DNA of 26,835 nt from Atopobium sp. ICM42b (GTDB lineage: Bacteria; Actinomycetota; Coriobacteriia; Coriobacteriales; Atopobiaceae), in assembly GCA_000564995.1 (NCBI GenBank), contig JDFH01000021.1, positions 1 to 26,835 of the forward strand, written 5' to 3'. The notes beneath the pieces were generated by a model that did not search any database, had not been told where the DNA came from, and worked only from the letters and a program-made list of their open reading frames with translations. The translations under genes were made by a program, and so were the position numbers. Shown here in pieces: positions 7,844 through 15,252 of the stretch (the first letter of the stretch is position 1; every line of letters starts with the position of its first letter).

Positions 7844-9124
7844 ATGGAGATTTTTCTTTACATCGTCAATCATTATCTAAGCCAATCAGTATTTATCATT
7901 GGACTAGTCGTTGTAATCGGAATGATTGCAATGAAGAGACAGTGGAGTCAACTTCTTCCATCTGCGATTAAAGCAATGATTGGCTTTACAATGGTCAATG
8001 TTGGAGGACAAACGCTTGGAATGGCGCTTTTGCCCTTGGCAACAATGATTGGAAAAGCTTTTGGAAATGGCTCTGTTCCTACCACTGATATTGGCACTGC
8101 TAGCGCTGAATATATGACTGATCTTGGCACGGAGCTCTCTCTTATTTTTGCATTCGGATTTTTGATTAACTTACTTTTGGCAAGATTTACAAAATTCAAG
8201 TTTGTTCATCTTTCGGCACATGTAGCATTCTTCTTTGCAGGCCTGATTGCCGCGCTACTTAAGTACAACACACCGCTTGATTTCTGGGGAATTGTTGCTG
8301 TCGGCTCAGTACTTCTCGGATGCTATATGACCTTCTCTTGCGCCTATGTTAATCATTGCATTAAGGGTGTTAAGGGTGGAGAAGAGATTACTCTTGCTCA
8401 TTCAAGCTCTACCGGTCTGCTGATTTCAACATATCTTGCAAAAGCTTTTGGTAACAAAGAGCATGACCTCGAAGAGATCAAAATTCCAAAGCAGTTTGCT
8501 TTCCTTCGCGAGATGACTATTGCTCTAACGCTGGTAATGACTTTGCTCTTCCTTTGCGTAAGCATTGTTGCAGATCCTGCATGGGTTATGGAAAACATTT
8601 CTGGAGGACAGGACGTCTTGGTATATTCAATTCTTCAGGGCATTAGCTTTGGCATGTGGATTACCGTCATTATTACTGGCGTTCGAATGATGCTTGCAGA
8701 GATTATTCCAGCATTTCACGGCATTGCAGATAAGATTATTCCTGGAGCAAAGCCCGGTCTTGATGTTCCTCTGCTGTTCCCAGGTTATCCAACCTGCGTG
8801 ATTGTTGGATTCCTTTGTAGTCTATTGTCTGGACTTGTAGGCATGGTAATTCTTGCTGCAGTTGGATATCCAATTATTGTTTTCCCAGCGCTTATTCCAA
8901 CATTCTTTACTGGTGCGGCAACAGCAATTTTTGGTAATGCTCATGGTGGTGCCAGGGGTGCAGTAATTGGCTCACTTGCCAATGGTTTTATCCTTATTTT
9001 TGGTCAGGCTCTGCTTCTGCCATTTGTTGGATCTTATGAGCCAATCATGCGTATTCTCTCTGAGACCGACTATTGTGTATATGGCCCACTTCTTGGCTAC
9101 ATTCTTCACGCTCTTCCATTCTAA
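7844..9124 (+). CDS. PTS EIIC permease, ascorbate-type (UlaA/SgaT-like)
   Basis: This 426-aa integral membrane protein has about ten hydrophobic segments. Conserved-looking loops include GGQTLGMALLPL, AHSSSTGL and a C-terminal GNAHGGARGAVIGS. Length and gene order (EIIB then EIIC) match the ascorbate/galactitol superfamily of PTS permeases. The substrate cannot be assigned: related permeases carry L-ascorbate but also other sugars or sugar acids. None of the usual ascorbate catabolic genes (ulaD, ulaE, ulaF, ulaG) is present, and the following gene is a TrpA-like protein instead. Confidence 0.9.
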   Translation: MEIFLYIVNHYLSQSVFIIGLVVVIGMIAMKRQWSQLLPSAIKAMIGFTMVNVGGQTLGMALLPLATMIGKAFGNGSVPTTDIGTASAEYMTDLGTELSLIFAFGFLINLLLARFTKFKFVHLSAHVAFFFAGLIAALLKYNTPLDFWGIVAVGSVLLGCYMTFSCAYVNHCIKGVKGGEEITLAHSSSTGLLISTYLAKAFGNKEHDLEEIKIPKQFAFLREMTIALTLVMTLLFLCVSIVADPAWVMENISGGQDVLVYSILQGISFGMWITVIITGVRMMLAEIIPAFHGIADKIIPGAKPGLDVPLLFPGYPTCVIVGFLCSLLSGLVGMVILAAVGYPIIVFPALIPTFFTGAATAIFGNAHGGARGAVIGSLANGFILIFGQALLLPFVGSYEPIMRILSETDYCVYGPLLGYILHALPF

Positions 9125-9133
9125 GGATCTCTA

Positions 9134-9862
9134 ATGCAAAAGTATTCCAGCGGTAATGAGCATAATGAACTAGCAAGGAAACTAGCGCTGTATTTGCCGC
9201 TGGGATATCCAAATTGGGAAATGTTCTACCGTGTCCTTCAAGAGATTGAAGGACACGGTATCGGATGTGTTGAGATTGGACTACCGGTAAGCAATCCTTT
9301 TATGGATGGAGAGACAATCAAAAAGACGCATGAACTAACATTGCCTACGCTAAATGCTGACGTTGTTCGAGAAGAGCTCATTAAAGTTAGGAATATCTTT
9401 TCCTCGCGCATTGTACTCATGACGTATGCAGAGGGATTGGAAAACTTCAAGATTAAAGAACTGCCATATTGGATTTATGACGCGATCCTTTGTGTTGATG
9501 GCGTTCAATCTCGTAATGATTACTCAGGAATTGTAAGAATATTCTCTGAATCCACGTCTGATTTAGAGATGGAACAAGCCATCAATGAGTGTACGCATTT
9601 TGCATACGTGGTCTCTGCTGCAGGAAAAACAGGAGGAGATTTATCAAGTCAGCATGCATATGTCGAGACAATCAAAAGGCTAAGAAAGTTTTCTGATCTG
9701 CCTGCCTTTGTAGGATTTGGAATTAAAGACAATAAGGGTATCAAAGAAGTGCTTTCGAATGGCGCCGATGGAGCTGTGATTGGCTCCGAATTTATCAGAC
9801 AGATTGATTCAAATAATTTTGCAGATATAACAGAATATTTGAATTCTCTTTGCTTAAGATAA
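9134..9862 (+). CDS. Orphan TrpA-like TIM-barrel protein in a PTS operon
   Basis: The protein has 242 aa and starts 9 bp after the EIIC stop with AAGGA upstream. It resembles the tryptophan synthase alpha subunit: VEIGLPVSNPFMDG aligns with the TrpA ELGIPFSDP...DG segment. E47 and D58 are 11 residues apart, like catalytic Glu49 and Asp60. VLMTYAEG, AAGKTGG, VGFGIKDN and ADGAVIGSEF match later TrpA strands and the phosphate site. The loop that contains PDLP in TrpA, which helps contact TrpB, is changed to VDGV, and the protein is about 25 aa shorter than usual. No trpB or other trp gene is present. I infer an aldolase or lyase acting on the PTS-imported sugar phosphate; ordinary tryptophan synthesis is unlikely. 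Confidence 0.8.
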   Translation: MQKYSSGNEHNELARKLALYLPLGYPNWEMFYRVLQEIEGHGIGCVEIGLPVSNPFMDGETIKKTHELTLPTLNADVVREELIKVRNIFSSRIVLMTYAEGLENFKIKELPYWIYDAILCVDGVQSRNDYSGIVRIFSESTSDLEMEQAINECTHFAYVVSAAGKTGGDLSSQHAYVETIKRLRKFSDLPAFVGFGIKDNKGIKEVLSNGADGAVIGSEFIRQIDSNNFADITEYLNSLCLR

Positions 9863-9940
9863 ATTAATTTGTAAAAATAGTTATATATTTTGATATTGGA
9901 GGTAAGAATATTTCTAATTAAAGATTAGCGAGGCTTATTT

Positions 9941-10561
9941 ATGCAAGATTTTAAACATAACTCTTTAGAAATTTTGAATATTATTGGTGGCATTCTGACC
10001 GGGCTAATTTCTATAACAGGACTTTGTTTTTCAATTTATTCTTTTATCGTGAGCAATCAAACACAAGAAAAAATAGCGCAAGTGCCATATCAAAGATACG
10101 TAACTATGGCAATAGGCACAGAGGCTAAATATTATTCAAACGACAAAACAAGAGTATTTTTAACTATTGAATTAATTAATACAGGAAATATGAACATTAG
10201 TTTTAAGGAACTCCAATTAAGAAAAAAATATGGAGAATCTGCGCCAGGCGATAGATACATTATTCCAAGTACTACATACAACAGTGCGACGGACACTCTA
10301 GAGCAAATTACAAGTTTAGATCATATAGTGTTAGCTCCAGGTGAAAGAATTAAATATTGGGTTGAATTAAACGAAGAATACATGGAAATCTTGAGAAAAG
10401 GAACAGTTGTATTAATAGATTCGATTAATGGGGAACATATGTGGATGATGCCAATACAGGCCGAAGAAACGCGAGATAGTGCATTAAAAAGAAAAGGTAC
10501 AATAATCTATGGTCCGCCAGAATATAAAACCTTCGAAATAAAAGTTCCGCGACCAGAATAA
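9941..10561 (+). CDS. Unknown membrane-anchored protein, AT-rich
   Basis: This 206-aa protein has no family I recognise. There is one N-terminal membrane span (about residues 10-36, GGILTGLISITGL), then a soluble domain of about 165 aa that looks beta-rich, with polar and charged residues spread evenly. The start at 9941 has only a weak GCGAGG. A better GGAGG lies at 9899 but leads to no start codon in frame. Codon use is clearly more A/T-ended than in the flanking dnaK genes, a possible sign of transfer. Its stop codon overlaps the first base of the dnaK regulatory block, so it is the gene immediately upstream of the heat-shock promoter. Confidence 0.65.
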   Translation: MQDFKHNSLEILNIIGGILTGLISITGLCFSIYSFIVSNQTQEKIAQVPYQRYVTMAIGTEAKYYSNDKTRVFLTIELINTGNMNISFKELQLRKKYGESAPGDRYIIPSTTYNSATDTLEQITSLDHIVLAPGERIKYWVELNEEYMEILRKGTVVLIDSINGEHMWMMPIQAEETRDSALKRKGTIIYGPPEYKTFEIKVPRPE

Positions 10562-10615
10562 AAATCTACTACAAACTGACTTAGATTATGTATATAAGTC
10601 AGACATAGGGGTATA
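10561..10615 (+). promoter_or_regulatory. dnaK control region: heat-shock block shared with clpB
   Basis: Aligned without gaps to 17799-17853, 41 of 55 positions agree. Three stretches are fully conserved: AAAATCTACTACAAAC, ACTTAGAT and GGGGTATA. Inside it is GACTTA-N11-TAAGTC (10578-10600). The clpB copy keeps ACTT-N13-AAGT at the same spacing. The core differs from the classical HspR HAIR site (CTTGAGT-N7-ACTCAAG), but the shared position and the hspR gene in the same operon make HspR the likely binder (inference). Confidence 0.75.
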
Positions 10616-10620
10616 AGCAA

Positions 10621-10656
10621 AACCGTAAAGCAGAAACACGGTATGTGTTTACGGTT
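10621..10656 (+). promoter_or_regulatory. Stem-loop in the dnaK 5' leader
   Basis: AACCGT (10621-10626) pairs with ACGGTT (10651-10656), and AAACAC (10634-10639) pairs with GTGTTT (10645-10650) over a GGTAT loop. One side has a 7-nt bulge. It is about 80 nt before the dnaK start, downstream of the shared heat-shock block, so it would be in the 5' UTR. Confidence 0.55.
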
Positions 10657-10736
10657 AGCTTGTGCCCCTTTTCAGGTCATCTACCTGTGGGGTTTCTCGC
10701 CAAACGGAACACGTACATAGGAAAGGATGATTCACA

Positions 10737-12641
10737 ATGGGTAAGATTCTTGGAATTGACCTGGGTACTACAAACTCAGCTATGGCTGTCCTTGAGGGTG
10801 GAGAGCCAACTATTATCGTTAACGCAGAGGGAGACCGCACAACTCCTTCCGTCGTCGGCTTCCGTGCTGACGGTGACCGCATTGTTGGTAAGGCAGCAAA
10901 GAACCAGGCTGTCACCAATCCTGTAAACACCGTCTTCTCCATCAAGCGTTTCATGGGCCGCAAGTTTGACGAGGTTCAGTCTGAGATTAAGACCGTCCCT
11001 TACAAGGTCAAGGCTGGCACCGACGGTCGTGCAGTCGTCGAGATTGACGGCGTTGACTACACTCCAGAGCAGATTAGCGCTATGACCCTTGCAAAGATGA
11101 AGGCAGACGCCGAGAAGTACCTTGGTGAGCCTGTAACCGACGCTGTCATCACTGTCCCAGCATACTTTAACGACGCACAGCGTCAGGCAACTAAGGACGC
11201 AGGCAAGATTGCTGGCCTCAACGTTCAGCGCATTGTCAACGAGCCAACCGCAGCAGCTCTTGCTTACGGTCTGGACAAGAAGGACCAGGACCACAAGGTT
11301 CTTGTCTTCGACCTCGGTGGCGGTACCTTCGACGTCTCCCTGCTTGACCTTGCAGACGGCGTTGTTGAGGTTCTTGCAACCAACGGCGACAACCACCTGG
11401 GCGGCGACGACTGGGATCAGCGTGTTATCGACTGGCTTGCAGACAAGTTCAACTCCGATAACAGCATTGACCTCCGTAAGGATCCAATGGCACTTCAGCG
11501 CCTCAAGGAGGCTGCAGAGAATGCCAAGAAGGAGCTCTCCAGCGCTCAGCAGGCACAGATTAACCTGCCATTCATCACTGCAGACGCATCTGGTCCTAAG
11601 CACCTTGACTACACTCTGACTCGTGCAGAGTTTGAGCGCATCACCCGCGATCTTCTCGACCGCTGCAAGGCTCCTGTAACCAAGGCACTCCAGGACGCAA
11701 GCCTTCAGCTCTCCGATGTTAGCGAGGTCATTCTGGTCGGCGGCTCCACTCGTATGCCAGCTGTTCAGGACCTGGTCAAGAGCATGACCGGCAAGCAGCC
11801 TAACATGTCCGTCAACCCAGACGAGGTCGTCGCAGACGGCGCAGCTGTTCAGGGCGGCGTTCTTACCGGAGACGTCTCCGGTATCCTGCTGCTGGACGTA
11901 ACCCCACTGTCCCTGGGCGTTGAGACTCTTGGTGGCGTTGTTGACAAGGTCATCGACCGCAACACCACCATTCCAACTTCCAGCACAAAGGTTTACTCCA
12001 CCGCAGCTGACAACCAGACTTCCGTTGAGATTCACGTCCTCCAGGGCGAGCGCGAGATGGCTTCTGACAACAAGAGCCTTGGTAAGTTCAACCTTACTGG
12101 CATTCCTGCTGCTCAGCGCGGTATCCCTCAGATTGAGGTTACCTTTGACATCGACGCAAACGGCATCTTGAAGGTTACCGCTAAGGACAAGGCAACCGAC
12201 AAGTCCCAGGAGATCACCATTTCTGGCTCCACCGCTCTGTCCGACGATGAAGTTGACCGCATGGTCAAGGACGCAGAGTCCCACGCTGAGGAAGACAAGA
12301 AGCGCAAGGACGAGATCGAGGTTCGTAACCAGGTAGACTCCCTGGCATACAGCACCGAGCAGACCGTCAAAGACCTTGGCGATAAGGTTCCTGAGGATCA
12401 GAAGAAGGCTGTTGAAGAGGCTGTTGCTGAGGCTAAGACCGCACTTGATGGCACCGATATTGAGGCAATCAAGAAGGCTGGCGAGAAGCTCACTGAGGTT
12501 GGCCAGAAGCTCGCAGAGATTGTCTACGCAGACGCTCAGGCTCAGACCGCTGGCAACAATGGCGCAGCAAGCAACCCTTCTGAGCCAGATGTTGTTGATG
12601 CAGACTACGAGGTTGTCGACGACGATAAGAACCAGAACTAA
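10737..12641 (+). CDS. dnaK: Chaperone DnaK (Hsp70)
   Basis: This is a 634-aa cytoplasmic Hsp70. The nucleotide-binding domain starts with [10 protein letters not shown] (phosphate loop 1) and contains [11 protein letters not shown] and the [10 protein letters not shown] adenosine motif. The linker [10 protein letters not shown] leads into the substrate-binding domain, then the lid and a short acidic tail ending in [14 protein letters not shown], close to the usual EVVDDDK-type end. GGAAAGGA lies 7 bp before ATG. It is first in the dnaK-grpE-dnaJ-hspR operon and its codon use is highly biased, as expected for an abundant protein. Regulation by the upstream shared block and leader hairpin is inferred. 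Confidence 0.98.
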   Translation: MGKILGIDLGTTNSAMAVLEGGEPTIIVNAEGDRTTPSVVGFRADGDRIVGKAAKNQAVTNPVNTVFSIKRFMGRKFDEVQSEIKTVPYKVKAGTDGRAVVEIDGVDYTPEQISAMTLAKMKADAEKYLGEPVTDAVITVPAYFNDAQRQATKDAGKIAGLNVQRIVNEPTAAALAYGLDKKDQDHKVLVFDLGGGTFDVSLLDLADGVVEVLATNGDNHLGGDDWDQRVIDWLADKFNSDNSIDLRKDPMALQRLKEAAENAKKELSSAQQAQINLPFITADASGPKHLDYTLTRAEFERITRDLLDRCKAPVTKALQDASLQLSDVSEVILVGGSTRMPAVQDLVKSMTGKQPNMSVNPDEVVADGAAVQGGVLTGDVSGILLLDVTPLSLGVETLGGVVDKVIDRNTTIPTSSTKVYSTAADNQTSVEIHVLQGEREMASDNKSLGKFNLTGIPAAQRGIPQIEVTFDIDANGILKVTAKDKATDKSQEITISGSTALSDDEVDRMVKDAESHAEEDKKRKDEIEVRNQVDSLAYSTEQTVKDLGDKVPEDQKKAVEEAVAEAKTALDGTDIEAIKKAGEKLTEVGQKLAEIVYADAQAQTAGNNGAASNPSEPDVVDADYEVVDDDKNQN

Positions 12642-12711
12642 TCTGAGTTTCTCGGCATATGCGCTTGGGTAACTTGGTGCAGCAGCTGGTAGACAATGTG
12701 ATATGACTCGG

Positions 12712-12740
12712 AGGCGGCTGGCGGAAACGTTTGGCCGCCT
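12712..12740 (+). promoter_or_regulatory. GC-rich inverted repeat between dnaK and grpE
   Basis: AGGCGGC (12712-12718) pairs with GCCGCCT (12734-12740) in the 123-bp gap after dnaK. No T-run follows, so partial attenuation or protection of the dnaK mRNA 3' end is more likely than full termination. Confidence 0.4.
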
Positions 12741-12764
12741 TCTACACATAGGGAGGTGATGGCA

Positions 12765-13625
12765 GTGACAACAGAAAATCAGAACAAGGTTGACACTACC
12801 TTTGATAACGAGAATAACGGTGATGAAACCGTAGGTGCCGTTGGCGTTGTGGGGGATGGTTCCGCAAGTCAGACGCTTGATGGCAACGCGACCGCTGCCA
12901 ACGGAGCAGATGGTGCAGCTGGCGCAGGCCGTCCGATGACCGAAGAAGAGATGATTGCTGAGGCAATTCGTCGTGGAGAAGAGACGGCTGAGGCAGAGAT
13001 TGCTGCCGACGCTCAGCGCGCAGCTCAGGAACGTGACCGTTTGCAGAACGAGCTGGACTCGGTCTCTGATCAGATTGAGGCAGCTAAGCAGCAGGCAGCT
13101 GAGGCAAATGACCGCTTCTTGCGCCTGCAGGCTGATTGGGATAACTACCGTCGTCGTACCGCTCAGGAGCGCCTTGATGAGCGCCAGCGCGCAACAGAGA
13201 AGCTGGTAGTTGACCTTCTCCCCGTTATTGATGACCTGGAGCGCGCAATTGAGCACGCGGACAACCTGACCGACCCTGCAGCTCAGCAGTTTGTTGAGGG
13301 CGTCTCCGCGGTGTGCAATAAGCTTGTGGGCGTCTTGAACAAAGAGGGTGTTGAGGTAGTCAACCCTGTGGGCGAGGCTTTTGATCCTCTATCTCACCAG
13401 GCAGTGAGCCAGATTGAGGATACCCAGGCGTATGATGAAACCGTTGCTCAGGTGTACCAAAAGGGTTATCGCATGGGAGGCAAGGACATTCGTACTGCAA
13501 TGGTTGTTGTTACTCACGGCGGCCCAAAGCGCCCAGCTGAGTCAGAGGCTGCTGACGGCGCTGAGGCAGACTCCGCAGACGGCGCTGCCGCAAATGGCGC
13601 AACTTCGAACGGTGTAGCTGAGTAA
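12765..13625 (+). CDS. grpE: Nucleotide exchange factor GrpE
   Basis: GrpE drives ADP release from DnaK. I place the start at GTG 12765 (MTTENQNK), 8 bp after GGGAGG; the ATG at 12759 and GTG at 12756 sit on top of that RBS. This gives 286 aa, long for GrpE, because of Gly/Ala/Asp-rich unstructured N- and C-terminal extensions. The conserved core is a long coiled coil (about 75-140), then LRLQADWDNYRRRTAQER, LLPVIDDLERAI and the C-terminal beta domain with NPVGEAFDPLSHQAV and GYRMGGKDIRTAMVVV. It is second in the heat-shock operon. Confidence 0.96.
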   Translation: MTTENQNKVDTTFDNENNGDETVGAVGVVGDGSASQTLDGNATAANGADGAAGAGRPMTEEEMIAEAIRRGEETAEAEIAADAQRAAQERDRLQNELDSVSDQIEAAKQQAAEANDRFLRLQADWDNYRRRTAQERLDERQRATEKLVVDLLPVIDDLERAIEHADNLTDPAAQQFVEGVSAVCNKLVGVLNKEGVEVVNPVGEAFDPLSHQAVSQIEDTQAYDETVAQVYQKGYRMGGKDIRTAMVVVTHGGPKRPAESEAADGAEADSADGAAANGATSNGVAE

Positions 13626-13657
13626 GGCAGAGTAGTTTAGAGAGGAGGCCGTGCTGA

Positions 13658-14590
13658 ATGGCAGGTAGTAAGACTTTTTATGATGTTCTTGGCGTGAAGC
13701 GCGACGCCTCGAAGTCTGATATTCAAAAAGCGTTTAGAAAACTTGCAGCTAAATACCACCCTGATAGGGGTGGCGATGAAGCCAAGTTCAAGGAAATCTC
13801 GGAAGCGTACAACACGCTCTCTGACGATAAGAAACGCCAGGAATATGACCAGATGCTCGCATTTGGCGGCATTCCTGGAGGTGGATTTGGTGGTCGCCAG
13901 GGCGGCTTCACCTATACCACCAACGTAAACGGCGCCAATTTTGCCGATTTCTTTAACGGCTTTGGTGGTGGTGCAGGCGCAGGAGCCAACGGCTTTGACT
14001 TTGCCGACATCTTTGGTGGGCGAGCAAACCGTCCAGTTGCAGGCAGCGATCTGACTATGTCCGTAAACGTATCGTTTGACGAGGCATTTAAGGGCACTTC
14101 TCGCAAGGCAACATATCGCGTGCCTTCAACTGGTGAGGAGCAATCGCTGACCATCAAAGTGCCAGCCGGCGCTTACGATGGCATGAAGCTGCGCTACAAG
14201 AAGCACGGTGAGTACGGCGTTAACGGCGGCCCACGAGGCAACCTTGTGGTTACCATTAACGTTGCAGCTCATCCGGTCTTCTCGCGAGATGGCGCTGACG
14301 TGCGCATGAAGCTGCCAGTGAGCATTTACGAGGCAGCTTTGGGTACTTCGGTTGACGTGCCAACTCCTGACGGAACTACGGTGCGACTCAAGGTTCCCGC
14401 AGGTACACAGAGTGGAAAGACGTTCAGGTTCAAGAACTTGGGTGCTCCTCGCGTAAAGGATCCTGCGACTCGCGGCGCGCTGTATGTTTCGGTGGACGTT
14501 AAAGTTCCAACAAAACTTTCCAAGAAGGAGCGAGACGCTCTTCAGGCGCTGCTTGACGCCGACGAGCGCAGCTACCGAGAGGAGCGGTAA
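13658..14590 (+). CDS. dnaJ: DnaJ-type co-chaperone without zinc finger
   Basis: The protein has 310 aa, and GAGGAGG precedes the ATG. The J domain (about 6-68) has the HPD motif at 34-36 that stimulates DnaK ATPase. A Gly/Phe-rich linker (about 70-128, [13 protein letters not shown]) follows, then two C-terminal substrate-binding domains (about 135-295). The four CXXCXGXG zinc modules of classical DnaJ are absent, so this is a class B J-protein (CbpA/DnaJ2 type). The operon position is nevertheless that of actinobacterial dnaJ1. A zinc-containing DnaJ probably exists elsewhere in the genome. Its stop codon overlaps the hspR start. Confidence 0.95.
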   Translation: MAGSKTFYDVLGVKRDASKSDIQKAFRKLAAKYHPDRGGDEAKFKEISEAYNTLSDDKKRQEYDQMLAFGGIPGGGFGGRQGGFTYTTNVNGANFADFFNGFGGGAGAGANGFDFADIFGGRANRPVAGSDLTMSVNVSFDEAFKGTSRKATYRVPSTGEEQSLTIKVPAGAYDGMKLRYKKHGEYGVNGGPRGNLVVTINVAAHPVFSRDGADVRMKLPVSIYEAALGTSVDVPTPDGTTVRLKVPAGTQSGKTFRFKNLGAPRVKDPATRGALYVSVDVKVPTKLSKKERDALQALLDADERSYREER

Positions 14591-15060
14591 TGGCTCGAAA
14601 GAAGGATGACGGTCGTAACAAGCCGCTCTACATGATTAGCGTTGCGGCCGAACTCACGGGCATGCATCCGCAGACGCTTCGTGTGTACGAGCAGAAGGGC
14701 CTGATTAACCCCGGCCGTTCCAGGGGCAACACACGCCTGTATTCTCGCGCGGACATTGACCGTCTTAATCTTGTCTCAAAGCTGACGGACGAGGGCATCA
14801 ACCTTGCTGGTGTTGTGCGCATTTTGGACATGCGTGAACGAGCTCTCGAGAAGGACGATCTAATTGATGAGCTGCGTGAACGCATTCGCGTGCTTGAGGA
14901 TGAGCTCCATGAGTACCACATGCGCGAGCGCATCACCTCGCTTGTTCGTTATAGCGAGACCAGCCCAGAGATGGTAATGCAGCGTCTGCTTGGTATGCCA
15001 AGCTCCACTCCTTCTGACGCTAACGCTGAGGGTAACCCGACGCAGCCAAAGGAATCGTAA
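14590..15060 (+). CDS. hspR: MerR-family heat-shock repressor HspR
   Basis: The protein has 156 aa; its ATG overlaps the dnaJ stop (TAATG). The N-terminal winged HTH carries the HspR-like signature YMISVAAELTGMHPQTLRVYE (about 14-34), then GRSRGNTRLYS and the NLAGV helix. A C-terminal coiled coil (about 80-120) is rich in Arg/Glu. HspR represses its own chaperone operon in Actinomycetota, with DnaK as co-repressor in the studied cases. Here it is the last gene of that operon and clpB has a matching promoter block. The C-terminal tail is a short disordered Ser/Pro/Thr segment. Confidence 0.94.
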   Translation: MARKKDDGRNKPLYMISVAAELTGMHPQTLRVYEQKGLINPGRSRGNTRLYSRADIDRLNLVSKLTDEGINLAGVVRILDMRERALEKDDLIDELRERIRVLEDELHEYHMRERITSLVRYSETSPEMVMQRLLGMPSSTPSDANAEGNPTQPKES

Positions 15061-15089
15061 GACGACGAGGCAAGTGCTACTAGTAAATG

Positions 15090-15128
15090 ACCAGCTCTCT
15101 GCGAGTAAACACGGGGAGCTGGTTTTTT
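15090..15128 (+). terminator. Intrinsic terminator of the dnaK operon
   Basis: ACCAGCTC (15090-15097) pairs with GAGCTGGT (15116-15123), followed directly by TTTTTG. It lies 30 bp after the hspR stop. Confidence 0.88.
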
Positions 15129-15143
15129 GTTTGGTTACCATTT

Positions 15144-15202
15144 ACCGAATACCGAATACCGAATACCGAATACCGAATACCGAATACCGAATACCGAATA
15201 CC
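15144..15202. repeat. Heptanucleotide tandem repeat, 8 x ACCGAAT
   Basis: Eight perfect 7-bp units plus a partial ACC lie between the hspR terminator and the ABC exporter gene, ending 50 bp before its ATG. Perfect copies suggest recent slippage. The 7-bp unit is not a multiple of three and the array is not in a credible gene, so any effect would be on promoter spacing. Confidence 0.95.
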
Positions 15203-15252
15203 ACATGCAGTCATAACCTTTTTAAAACGAAATCTCTTTTAAGGGAGATGGC

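Noticed and set aside
9134..9862. Ordinary tryptophan synthase alpha subunit
   Set aside because: There is no trpB or other trp gene, the TrpB-contact loop is changed, and the gene is inside a PTS operon. Not fully excluded without the rest of the genome.
10776..13256. Very long minus-strand open frame (826 codons) opposite dnaK-grpE
   Set aside because: It is a shadow of the highly biased codon use of dnaK and grpE. Its Leu/Val/Cys-rich translation matches no protein and lies wholly opposite two certain genes.
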